From NCBI GenBank assembly GCA_002221725.1, contig NJFT01000037.1:62001-126000 (forward strand): 64,000 nucleotides of DNA. The letters run 5' to 3'. The stretch's first letter is position 1. Every line of letters begins with the position of its first letter. This DNA is from Scedosporium boydii. Its lineage: Eukaryota > Ascomycota > Sordariomycetes > Microascales > Microascaceae. A model generated the notes under the pieces. That model was not told the DNA's origin and ran no database searches. It saw nothing but the letters and a program-made list of their open reading frames with translations. Positions 35,076-46,381 of this stretch are shown here, piece after piece. The position numbers and the translations under genes are program-made.

Positions 35076-38000
35076 TTCACAGGAGGCGGAGAGCAGCTTT
35101 TTTTGTCCTTTTCTCTTTACCCCTGGCGCGGCGGATCAGCCCCCTGGCTCAACGCTGGAGCTTTCGTTGGTGGCTTCAATGTCACCCTAAGCCTCGGGCA
35201 TGATCTTCCCCTGGGCGGCCGTTCAAAGTGCTTTACTGAGTGAGTTCTGTTCCATCAGTCACTTGTCAAGTTATCATCATATCTGAAAGGCTGGACGATA
35301 CATATCCGCACTGATCTTACTTATATATATACTTGGAGTGGTTTAATATAATATACCTTTGTAATAGTGCAGGAATTGTGGCAGATGAGGCATGCCAGCC
35401 CGGAGCAAGAACAATTGTCATTCAGCGACATCAGCGACCTTTCTTTTTCTTCCCTCCTGGACCCCTCTACCAAGAAAAGGCTTCTCTTTGCTAAACCATC
35501 AGTTAACACCTTCTCGGACGCCGATGTCTTATCCGGGTAGACGCCGTCTAATCTGTCTCGACTATATCACAGCAAGCTTGGGTAACTACTGATGATTTAT
35601 TACTGAACGCACCATCTGACAGTTCATTCGCCCGAGACATTTCCCGTCCATAACCTGCAGGTTACCTGAGGTTACATCCAGTTGAAACGATCTATCGTCA
35701 GACCTGCTAACGGCTTGCATGCGGTGGAGGTGCTTGCATGCTTGCAGGAGAGATGCGGCGTGAGGGAACTTGGCCTGGTAAAAGGAACGCTAGAGAGTTG
35801 GACTGTCCCGAAACCCCAAGCTGAGTCGCCATGGGCTCCCCACAATGTCCCTCGTACGAATCGTCGAGGCTCGTGATACTCGCGTGACATTGCGATTGCG
35901 GACGAATGCGGATGATGAGCCTCGAAGAGGATAGTCTCATTCAAGCGCTTGCTTCTTAGTTTGGCGGTGGTGGTGTTTGACGAACAAACAAACCTACCCA
36001 CTACTAAGACTGACAGTGCTCCTTCTACTGAGTAGCCAGCTCGGGAGCCTTTATAGGTTGAGCAAGCTGGACAGATTAGTGGGTAGCGTGCCACCTGCTA
36101 GTGGCTTCATCATTTCGCGCTTCACTTCAATGTTCGACGTGCGGCGCTCCAGCCCAGTAAAAGTGGAGATGGCGCGCTGCAATCCGGGAGGTATGAAAAG
36201 ACACGAAAGGTTCATGTTGGAGGTTTCCCGAGCTGGTGCCTAGCGTGCGATTGACACCCGATGCAGCTGAGGCCAAGGCATTCAGGGCTCAATATTGCGG
36301 TACAACCCGGCTTCATGAGCACCACACACCACCCAAGACGTGTCCGTATCAACCCACCACCAGCCACCTCTTTTTTTCGACCGCGACTGGGTGTCTCAAA
36401 CAACAGCACGAATTTTCACAATACCTGCTCCCAAGAATGTCTCTGTTGCTCTTGGAACCGCCAGGAGAGGCTTCTGGTGCAAGTTCCACAGCAGGAGTAA
36501 ACTGGCGCATGACACCCTTTGGATTGATTTTGTCTGAAGCGCCTCGATCTCTAGAAAGGTATCGAGTTCGGTTTCCATCAAACTTGGACATGATGGACTC
36601 GAAACACGTCAGATGGAGCCGGTGTTAATTCTAGCGTTATCAGCTAGCCCAGTGCAACATTCACTCCACCACGCTTGGCCTTTCGAGATGCGACCATGCG
36701 CGCACCATTTCTGCCGCATGCAATCACTGGTCGTTTGCCGACCTGGCCTGGTTTGTGGCGAATTTACAACTGACGGAAAGTTGGTTCAACGAATACCCTG
36801 TTTGGAATTCTTTGCGAAGCATATTGACGATTCGGGCCCCAAAGATGTCGCGAGCAACAACAACCGATGCACATCTGAGGCCCAAGAGCGAGGTCTGAAA
36901 CTGGCGGTGAGGAAATATGGCCTATGCTCCCAAACTCCAGAGCCGGGGGAACGGCTCGGATTTCTTTCCAATGAAGTAAAGCGATTATTTGAGGGAACGA
37001 AATCGTGGGCCGTTGAGAACGTTTGCGGAGGGATCTCTGGTTCGTGTATGTTGTGTAACTGACATCTTACCCTACAGCGAAGAGGAGGGGTTGCTGAGGC
37101 ACGAAAGGACTCTGACATTCCTTTAGTGGGCTCATCCAGAACACAACCGATTCCAGATTCCAACGTTTCTTGCAGCCCAGCCCTATCGGTTGTTGATATG
37201 GTTAATGGCAACGGATGGACACCGAGAACCCAATCTCCACGTTTGCCCGTTCAATGGGGACCGTCAGATGAGCCAATGATCTGATCGTTGTGGTGTTGCG
37301 GGCTGCTTGACAGAATGTAGGTTAATCTGGGGTACCGCACTTGAAGTGTCAGCCTTTGCGATCCTTTTTATTTGTCTCCCGGGACCAGCTCTGGAGTGGG
37401 CCATCCTGATGTGCGTCCGCTTAACTGCCCCTCGCCGCCGCCAGCTCGGCCGTGGTATATCTCTCGTCAGCCCTGTATGATGACTTCGCATAGCGCACTC
37501 GCTTACGGGGGCATTATGGCATTTGCTATATTGCTATTGGATTCGGCTTGTGCACAATATCCTCCTTATGGGACTGTACGTCCGACCTTCCCGTGAACGC
37601 TGGGAGTCGAGTCATATGTCAGCACTCCTCGGTGCTCAGTCACCCGGAACCAGGTGGTTTCTTGGGCAATCTGGATTCGGCTTTTCGATTCCCATCAGGC
37701 CGTGCCCATCATTGCCTGGTAATATGATATCCTTTTTACTCCGAGATCCAACTATTCCTCTTTCACTCTCGAGTGAGACCGCTAAGAATACCTCGCGGAA
37801 GCTATGTGACGGATGGGAAACACGATGAAGAAAGCCACGTCGAAGAACTTGACACCCAGTCACTCCCGGACACCATTTTTCGAATTGGATCATAGTGTCG
37901 AGGTTCGACCAGGGCTTGTAATGCTAAGAATTGTTTGCTCGTACCTATCTTGACATCATGTGGGGGGTTTGTCTCGCGGTTAGATGTGCTGGTCGAGGTT

Positions 38001-38495
38001 TGAGATGAAACTAGGACACACGAGACTGGTGTGTTGGATTTAAATCCCCGACCCATATCAGGATCGAGTGTGGTATCCTCAATCCTCTCGTCATAGAATC
38101 CAGACCGCGGCCTTGCCCTTTTCATTCTTCCACACCCGGGTCGCTGAGTGCGTATGTCTAGTTAGACTTCAATGGATATTTGAAAATAGGATTATTTTCA
38201 CTAAATTATTCAAGATCGGCGAGTTCTCTGAAGAACTCGGATTGCGGTGGTTGGCGATGTCAGGTTCACAAGCTGTTGGGCTTGAGAAGTGAGGATGAAC
38301 CCTAACCCTTTCTCTAGGTGGGACGGAAATTTTCTCATCAGGCCATTTTCATCACCCATCACAACGGAAATTCGAATCAGCACACCTCTCCGACGCAGGT
38401 TACATTTGCGAATACCGCAAACCGAGTAAAAGCAGCCCGGCGCAAAGCACAGCTCTTTGAGCCATTCCGTGCGGTATTCCCTTTTTCCCGAATCA

Positions 38496-39882
38496 ATGAC
38501 CCCGCAGCACACTAACGCCGACCCCGGGCCCGGGCGGGCCCCGAACGCTCTCCTCGAAGACCTTATCACGACGTACAATGACCTGAATAGCACCGTAATC
38601 GACGAGCTAGATGAAGAGCCCAGCGCGCTCGAATTCATGCGCTACGTGGCGCGCAATACGCCATTTGTCGTGAGGGGCTGTGTGCCGGACTGGGAGGCGT
38701 TCCAGCTCTGGGACAAGGAGTTCCTGGTTGAGACTATGAGGGGTAGGAAGGTGAATGTGGCCGTTACGCCAAGGGGGTGAGTGAATGATGGAATCTCCCT
38801 CCTGGGAAATGGGACTCTGCGTTCTTTCTTCTTTTATTTTGAAATTGGGCGTCGGTGGGATGAGGGGATTGTGAGACTGAAGATTCCTTGTTGAGTGGAT
38901 AGGAATGCCGACGCACCGACTCAGATGGAAGACGGTTCCCTCGTCTTCGCAAAACCGCACGAGGAAGACCAAGACTTCGAAGAATTCCTAAACTACGTCA
39001 TCAACCAAGAAAAGGACACATCCTCCAAAGGCTCGGAAATCCGCTACGCCCAAACCCGTAACATGTTCCCCTCCCCTCTGCTCGTGATATATAATCTTAC
39101 TTACACACATATCTTCAGAAAATAACAACCTCCACGACGAATACTCCCCCCTCCTCCCTCACCTCCCCACAACCATCCCCTTCGCCCGCATCGCCCTCGG
39201 CCGCGCCCCCGACGCTCTAAACCTCTGGATCGGAAACTCCCGCTCCGTGACCGCCATGCACCGCGACGGCTACGAGAACCTGTACGTCCAGATCAGAGGG
39301 CGGAAGCATTTTGTTCTCATGCCGGCACTGTGTGCACCCGCTGTGCAGGAGGTGAGGTTGGATCCGGCTACGTATCGGAGGGAGGAAGGGACCGGGAAGT
39401 TGGTGCTTGAGAGGGACGTTGTTGAAGGTGGAGATGAGGATGCACGCGTGCCGTTTCCTACGTGGGATCCTGATGGTGTGGCGGTTGGGGGGCGGGAGGG
39501 GGTTGAGGGGAGAGGGACGGTTGAGGGGAATGAGTTTGCGGAGTTGGTTCAGCCGATGAGGGTTACTTTGGAGCCAGGGGATATGTTGTATCTCCCTGCC
39601 ATATGGTACGTGTGATGTTATCAGAGAGTGAGCTGGGGTATGAATTGTCTAACGGGGTTGATAGGTATCACAAGGTGTCCCAGTCATGCAGCGAAGACGA
39701 CGAAGGGTTCGTTCTCGCAGTCAATTATTGGTATGTCTTTTCCCCATCCTCTTTACTATATTTATTTATACGTGGCTGTCTTCTCACTCCGTGATAGGTA
39801 CGACATGGATTACAGCGGGCCATTATATCCTCTTACCAACCTCGTGAGGACCATGAGTTCCGCTTTACAAGATCCAAAATGA
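38496..39882 (+). CDS. JmjC-domain hydroxylase of the JMJD7 type
   Basis: Five exons: 38496-38776, 38903-39057, 39119-39605, 39665-39730 and 39798-39882, giving 357 residues, with all junctions in frame. Donors are GTGAGT, GTAACA, GTACGT and GTATGT. The start MTPQHTN is chosen because the frame upstream lacks an ATG. Family landmarks: LDEEPSALEFMRYVARNTPF at the N-terminus, LNLWIGNSRSVTAMHRDGYE, and NLYVQIRGRKHFVLMP. The Fe(II) ligands are H and D in MHRDGYE and a distal His in YLPAIWYHKV, assembled across the exon 3/4 junction. Human JMJD7 is a 2-oxoglutarate-dependent lysyl hydroxylase that acts on small GTPases (DRG1/2); the same chemistry is inferred here. A Gly/Glu/Arg-rich insert interrupts the fold at about nt 39470-39530. 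The gene converges on spb1 with only 119 bp between stops. Confidence 0.92.
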
Positions 39883-40001
39883 ACATCACGTTTTACCCCT
39901 ATACATTTAAAGAAGCAAGGTCATATCCAAAATCATTTTATTTGCGCCCGCCCTATGCCTAGAGTAAAAAGTCTCGTACACTTTTTTCTTGTTCTTCCAT
40001 T

Positions 40002-42620
40002 TTACTTCCTCTTGGCTATCCTCTTCTGCGCCCTCAGCTCCTTCTTCATACGAGGATCCACCATACGATACCGCCCCTTAACACCCTTCGGCCTACCCTG
40101 GATACCCCTATTCGCATTCTTCGCCACAACGACCTTGATAGGCTTCCTCGGCTTCTTCTGATTAGCCTTAGCCATCAGCTTCGTGATGCTGTCGGCCTTC
40201 TCCCTCTCCGTCATGCCCTCATCGTCATTGAGGAGATCCGACTTCTTCTTCAGCTTCTCCAGCCTCTGCGCCGCCTTGAACTTCTTCCTCGCCTTGGCCT
40301 CCTGCACCTTCTTGATCGGTCGCGCGTTTAGGGCTCGTAGTTTCTGCTTGATGGCCGATGCCGCCTCCTTCGTGATGGGCTTAAGCGGCTTGTCGTGCCG
40401 AACCTCGTCGTCGAGGAACCAGTCGGGAAGGCCGTCGCGGTCCCGGAAAGCCCACTTGTTGAATCCTTCGTCGATGAGATCGCTCTTCGTCTTCTTGCCA
40501 GTGGCAAGGTCATGAGCTAGCGTCATGGCTTCGGCAGTCACGATATCAATGTCTAACGAATGGTTAGTATATCCCATGAGAGAGGTATCGGTTAAAGTGA
40601 AAATAAATAACATACCGATCTTGCCATCTGACCGACGCTTGTCTTCTTCTTCCCAGTCGTCATCCTTGTTATTCTTTACAACTTCGAAAGTATCCTCCTC
40701 CTCGCTGTTCTCTGAATCGGAATCGGAATCAACGGCTTGGGATTTGGTTTTAGTAATCTCCCTGGCAGACGCGGCTGCTTCGGCCTTCTTCTTAGCCTCC
40801 TTCTTCGTCTTCTTCTCCTTCTTGGGGGCATCGGTCATTTCCGTGTCTTCATCATCTTGGATGCCCAAGACATCTTTAAAGATGTCCTGGTTGAAGAAAT
40901 TCCGCGCCCGCTTGGACAGGGCACTATCGGCCGGCTCATCATCGAGGTCTCTTAACAGTGACTTTCCAATACCCTCCGAATCGTCACCCATCTCATCGCC
41001 ACTCTCTTCTTCGAGCTCGGAATCGTCGCTTCCCTCATCCGCACTACCCGCAGCCGATAGCCCCTCCCACTCGTCGTCAAACTCCTCCCGGGACCGCTTC
41101 GCACGGTATTTAGGGTCGGCGTCAGACTTTCGCACCCTATACTGATCGTACATGGCATCGAGCTCTTGCTCGAGACGATCTTCCGTCTCGTCTTCCTCGT
41201 CGGATGAGCCGATACCGCTGTCGAGCTCGGGCTTCTTCTCGGGTTTGGTGAATGTAGCCATCTTTCCGCGGGCAATATGCCTTAGGGCATCCGTCTCATC
41301 TATCGACTTGAGCCTGAACATGGAACCCTCTCCCATCTGGTTATCTTGCTCCATTCCGATATCCATCGGCGCCGTCATGTGCATTTGCATCCGGACAATC
41401 TCCTTTTGCTTTCGCTCATTCTCCTTGCGCCTCTCTCGCTTCCTCTTTGCACTCTCCTTATCTTTGAGGTTCTGAAGCTCTTCTTGAATCTTCAGCTCTT
41501 CGTCCATGGACTCCACTTCGGCGACCTCTTCTGTAGTTTCCTCAGTCTTCTTGGTGGCCAACCCAAATATTTCTCGGACCCGAAGACGCCATTTGAGCAG
41601 CAGCTTGAACTCCTTTCGGCCAAGGACCTTAAGGTCCGCACAGCAGTTCCGGATGTCCTCCGTAGTTTCGGGGAGCTTCTCCAAAGCTGCCAAGGCAACG
41701 TCGCCGTTGGGGGGTTGTGCAAAACTCAACGTGTTGCAATTGGCTAGGATCGCTAGGGGATCCGTCGTCTGTATGAATTCGCTAGCGGTCACTTCCTTAA
41801 ACTGAGTGTAGTCACCCTCCTCGTAACCTTCTCGCTTTCGCTTCTTCGTCTCGGGATTGTACACCTTGGCCTCGTTGTTGGGGGTAGGGTTGGAGAGTTC
41901 CGCAAAGACGGATCGGGGATCAAGGAAGCGGGGATCAATACGCTTGGGCGCCTTGAAGCCCCTGCAAACGACGAAAATTTCGGCGGATACGTTTCGAGAC
42001 GAGGGCGGCTTTGTGGCCTCGACTTTGGTGAAGAGCTGGTTGAAGACCCAGAGAAGAGGGTTGTAGTCCTTGGAACGGAAAACTTTGGTAACGAAAGTAC
42101 CACCTTCGACCAAGAATTCCGTAGCGAGCTTCATTGATTGTAGGACTAGTTCGGCCTGGTTGAACGAATCCTGGTTCCAGGCAGTACCAACGTTGGGAGC
42201 ACCATCGTGTAGGACGGTATCAGCTTTCCATGTCTTGAGATGCTGTCGAATAGTCGCTCGGCACTTGTCCGTCGTAATATCGCCTTGGAAGGTAATGACT
42301 CGGGGAATAGGCTTGATCGGGGACAAATCGACACCGACAATCAAGCTGTTGACCGGCATCGTTTCGGCTGCAACTTGACACCATGACTGCAGAGATTTAA
42401 GCTTTAGCAATAGAGCATGAGGGGGAGACGAAAGCTAGGCTGGTGAACATACACCTGGCGCAGCGCAGAGATCAATGAGAACTTTGCTCTTCTCGAGGAA
42501 GCCATATTTCTTGTTGAGTTGGATAAGCTTAAAGGCAGCACGAGCACGATAGCCCTTCTCCTTTGCAAGCTTGTACCACTTGTCGAGACGGCCTTTGCCG
42601 TGCTTCTTTTGGATCGCCAT
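40002..42620 (-). CDS. spb1: Spb1, AdoMet-dependent rRNA 2'-O-methyltransferase of the pre-60S particle
   Basis: Three exons on the minus strand: 42620-42453, 42386-40616 and 40552-40002, giving 829 residues. Intron 1 (66 nt) has donor GTATGT and acceptor TGCAG; intron 2 (63 nt, in frame) has GTATGT, a perfect TACTAAC and TTAG. Exon 1 starts [20 protein letters not shown], diagnostic of Spb1. The FtsJ/RrmJ domain (about residues 24-200) has the AdoMet motif LCAAPGSWCQV restored by splicing, plus [10 protein letters not shown] and the catalytic Lys region [11 protein letters not shown]. The middle is DUF3381 with a Lys/Arg/Glu-rich coiled segment, then an acidic disordered stretch. The Spb1 C-terminal domain (about 600-829) ends in a Lys/Arg-rich nuclear or nucleolar tail. 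In yeast, Spb1 methylates G2922 of 25S rRNA. It shares a 744-bp divergent promoter region with the Cdt2-like gene. Confidence 0.97.
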
Positions 42621-43364
42621 TTTCCGTCAAGCCGCCAGCTGGTAATTGACGGATGGAGAGCTGAGCTGGTAGTTGAGTTCTGGACGGAAGGATGCGATGG
42701 CGGCAATCTCCCTGTCCTCCTTGTCTTGGTTCTCTTTGCAGCCCCGCGAGGTAGAGACGCTCGAAATTTTTTTCTTTCAACACTGTGGCTCGTCAGTGCG
42801 ATAAGAAAGGCGGTGGGAGCGATAACGGAAAATGTTCGGTTTAGCAGGAGAATCGAGTGGGGTTGCTAGTCAATTGAGGCTTGAGGCTTGTGTGTTGAGG
42901 CACCTCGGTACCGGGTACAGCTACAGTGGGCTGTACCGCGCCGACCTTGCTAAAAGTTTCCAATTCGGTCCCTGTCGAAGCGGGTCCTCGCGTCGCCATT
43001 GGCCTGTCACGAATCCACCTCATCGCGTTTATAGTGGCGTTCGGCACCCGCACCCGCGTTAAGTGTCTCCTCATCTAAGTCCACCAACTGCAGCCTCTAA
43101 GATTTGCTCTGTGCCCTGCAAGTCCAGCCTCCCAGACTGAGATTTGATCTTGAAATCCGAAGTTCAACCCCAACCTTTTGTGGAATTCTTTTCTAACCCT
43201 AGATTGGCCTTTTCTTGTGATTCTGGTATGACTTGGTGACATATATTTTAAAAGTAGGACTGTCTCTCGGCCACTACCCTTCCGAGCATTCAGTCCTCTC
43301 AACATACCTTCGTACCCTTCCTCCGACCTCCGATATCCCACAACTGCCCTCCTTTCTCAATACC
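42621..43364. other. Divergent promoter region, spb1 / cdt2-like
   Basis: 744 bases between two ATGs on opposite strands. A CT-rich tract precedes the Cdt2-like start (43310-43370). No other gene seen. Confidence 0.5.
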
Positions 43365-45853
43365 ATGACCGCCACCATGGACCTCGACGATATCCCCACA
43401 TCCTCACAAGAGCCTCCGCTCCCTTCCGGGACAAGCCATAGTACCCCGAGTCGAAATGCCTTTCTCTCCCCTCCCAGGAGGAGGGAAAGGAGGAACCCTT
43501 CCGTTACTCCTAGGAGATTCGCCCGCTTCTTCGGTCCCATGCTCGCCGGGAGCTCTTCTACGTCCGGACTCGATCCCCGACCGGCATTGAATGAGATGGG
43601 TGATTCTGTGACAAACCGCCAGGGTTCTACAGTCAAGAGGAAGCTGTTTGAGTCCAGCTCACACTCGCTCACACTATCTCTACCGGAACCCGAGCCCTTG
43701 ATGAAGCGTGTGAGGGTTCAGGACAGCAACCCTCATCCCTTCAGCGACGAGAACATCCCGTCCTTCTCCCACCGTCTTTCTGGAGCCCAGCGCACTCTTG
43801 AGGTATGTCTGATTCTCTCCAAACCCTTGGTGGCTACTATCGTCGAGCTCGCTAACATACAGATTCATAGGACGATGCAATCCCATCTTCGCCGTGTGTA
43901 CCTTCGAGCCCTCCACCCTTTCCCCAAGACATCGATGATCTCCAACCGAAGACTCTAGTAAGTCCGCTTCCCCCATCGGGTTCTACAGTTCCGCAGTTAA
44001 CAGTTGAGAATCAGAATGACTTCTGGCCATGTTCGAGGGGAGCCAGAGCCCGTCGGGAAGGCATAATGAAGTCTTTCAGCCGCAGCTTCGAAAACACCTC
44101 CGATATAGACGCGCTCGATGACGAAGGAATGGTATGTTTTTCAAACCTAGCTGCAGTTATCCACGTATCTCTAACGTTGCGGTGCTCGTAGGATATCGAA
44201 GAACCCGTTTCCCCTCCCCAGCCCATCAAACGATTCCGAGCCACAAATTTCCACAGCCGACTACTCGTTCGCGAATTTGGCCATTCCACCCGCATGCTCC
44301 CGAGCACCTACCAATGCCCCGTTCCCGATGTCCACCCCGATCTCTCCTCTTTCTGCAGCAGGAGTAACGACGTGATCCAATGTACGAGTTTCAAGAACGA
44401 ATCGCAACTCATCCCGTTCAGCCTAGCTACCTCAACCAGTAAGTACCCTTGAAAAGGAGTTGTTTCCGGTCAATAAGACTGTTGCTAAACGATGACGGTA
44501 ATAGGCCAAGGGAAATTGGTAACGGCAGTAGGGGATGAGGAAGGTTATGTCCGGTTTATTACAAGGCAGAATGATGATGAGCTTGCGCCTGAATATTTCT
44601 GGCAGGCCCATGCTAACGCTATCATGGACCTCGACTGGTCACCCTCCGGTACTCATCTCGCAACTGCTGCCGGAGACAGGAGCGCGAGAGTGCTTGACGT
44701 CGTGTCTCAAAGCTTACTCTTTAACCTTACTGGGGGGCACGATAGCTGCCTGAGACAGGTCAAGTTCCAACCGGGAAATGCCGGCGGCCACATCTTGGCC
44801 ACATCGGATCGAACTAGCAGGATCCAGATATGGGATACGAGATATAAGCGGTCGGTCAGTACAATCCCGGAGGAAGTCTTAGTCCAACCCGACGGGACCG
44901 TCCTTTCGGAGTCAACCTCCTCGACCTTCGGCGACCCCATCAACACCATCTGGGCCGGCCACTACCGCAAGCGCGACTACAACCTTGCCTCCGTAACATC
45001 TCTCCAGTGGCTTTCCCCCGGCCAAAGCCACCTTCTCCTATCCGCCTCTGAAGCCGACTCGACAATCAAGCTCTGGGACTCCCGCTACATCAGCTACACG
45101 CGCGACAACAAGCCCAAGCCCCTCGCCTACACGGCCCAGCCCAGCGATCACATCCGCAGGCCCTACGGTATCACCTCCATGGCGCTCAACTCGGATGCCT
45201 CGCGCCTCTACGCCGTCTGCAAGAACGGCGCCGTCTACGCCTACTCAACGAGCCACCTTATCCTCGGCCACGGACCGGAGCTCGCCACGCTCGAGACGCC
45301 GCGGCCCCGTAACGGGCGGAACGTCGAAGGCCTGGGGCCCATCTACGGCTTCCGGCACGACAGGCTCAAGGTGAACACCTTTTTTATCAAGTGCTCCGTC
45401 CTGCCTCAGCACGTCATGGGCACCGAGATGCTCGCCGTCGGAAGCTCAGATAACTGTCCCATCCTCTTCCCCACCGACGAATCCTCCATCCGCTCCCAGT
45501 GGCCCCTTCTCGAATCCCACCCTTCCTCCACTTTCACATCCTCCTCTCAACCCGACCCCACCATCCCCCTCTCCTTCTCCTCCCAAACCTCAGAGCTTAC
45601 CTCGTCTTACTCCCCCTCCCGCACCCCCATCGTCCGCAACGGCGTCGCCCTCGTCGAGGGCACGTCCCGCGAAGTCAGCTCCGTCAAGTGGACCCCCGAC
45701 GGCCAGCTCGTGTCCATCTCGGACGACTACTCGATTCGCTTCTGGTCCGCCGATGCGGAGAAGGCGCGGTACTTGAGGAATTGTGGCGATTTTGGAGGGT
45801 TGCGGTTCGGTGCTGGTTGGGCGGATGTGGTGGATACCCCTTATGACGAGTGA
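43365..45853 (+). CDS. cdt2: Cdt2/DTL-type WD40 protein, substrate receptor of CRL4
   Basis: Five exons: 43365-43802, 43871-43957, 44015-44131, 44192-44438 and 44505-45853, giving 745 residues. The start could also be ATG 43377 (Kozak-like CCACCATGG). The exon 3 acceptor was set at 44014, because an earlier AG would leave a 39-nt intron. After a disordered N-terminus, WD40 repeats begin near residue 250; the blocks include AHANAIMDLDWSPSGTHLAT and SVKWTPDGQLVSISDDYSIR. Two repeats end in WDxR: RIQIWDTRY and TIKLWDSRY. WDxR (DWD) boxes contact DDB1, which places the protein in Cul4-DDB1 ubiquitin ligases. In fission yeast and animals Cdt2 directs PCNA-coupled destruction of Cdt1, Spd1 and Set8-type targets in S phase. 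The N-terminal TPRRFARFFGP resembles a PCNA-binding box without its Gln. Confidence 0.85.
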
Positions 45854-45866
45854 TAGATATTTTTTT

Positions 45867-45916
<50 letters not shown>

Positions 45917-46381
45917 TTTTTTTTTTCTTTGTTCTTCACAGGTAGAAGAATGGTTTAGCGTCATTGAAGCATTGCATCTGTAAATATGGGAAATGGCGTT
46001 TTTTGGTGTTAGTAGGGATTATCTGGAACGGGTTCTGGGCTTTTGCATGTTGTGATATTTTAGATGGTGAGAGTGGGAATCACGGAAATGTCAGCATCAA
46101 CTCAAGATTCACTCCTTGTCCAAGAATCAAGCACTTCTGTGATATATCGAATGCAACGAACTGTATCTGAAAGTATAGAATCAATGCTGATTGGGTATAA
46201 CGACTAGGTATGAACGTCAATCTCTAACTGCTATACAATAAATGATAAGTCTATTCCTCGAGAAATTCCCAGCCATGCAGAATCATTGCTGCTTGTCCTA
46301 AACCCTTCCAGGAAGGTCCCCCGTTTCTCTTCCCAAACGAAAGAGCACGCCCGATTAGTGATATCCAAGTGTCTTGCACGG
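45854..46381. other. Convergent 3' region
   Basis: 528 bases between the stops of the Cdt2-like and heme-oxygenase-like genes, dominated at its left end by a long T tract. No gene seen. Confidence 0.5.
45869..45915. repeat. T47 homopolymer in the cdt2 3' flank
   Basis: Forty-seven uninterrupted T bases beginning 16 bases after the Cdt2-like stop codon, then G and T10. Transcribed, it would be a U-tract in the 3' UTR. The length may be imprecise for assembly reasons. Confidence 0.85.

Larger units (their letters stand above)
32484..38495. other. Gene-poor region of about 6 kb
   Basis: No conserved gene found. The part next to 32484 should hold the promoter and leader of the 14-3-3-like gene, including a Thr/His-type CACGGC repeat at about 32950-32980. 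Bases 34024-35075 carry five exact copies of TACTTCGTA/TACGAAGTA and a 10-bp inverted repeat. At 37477-37575 there is a signal-peptide-like open frame followed by a GTACGT donor. Overlapping frames at 33289-33774 and 36613-37211 have no family resemblance that I can recognise. Confidence 0.5.

Noticed and set aside
36613..37211. Overlapping ORFs of about 145 codons on both strands
   Set aside because: Neither strand gives a recognised motif; they overlap in antisense, so at most one could be real and nothing decides it.
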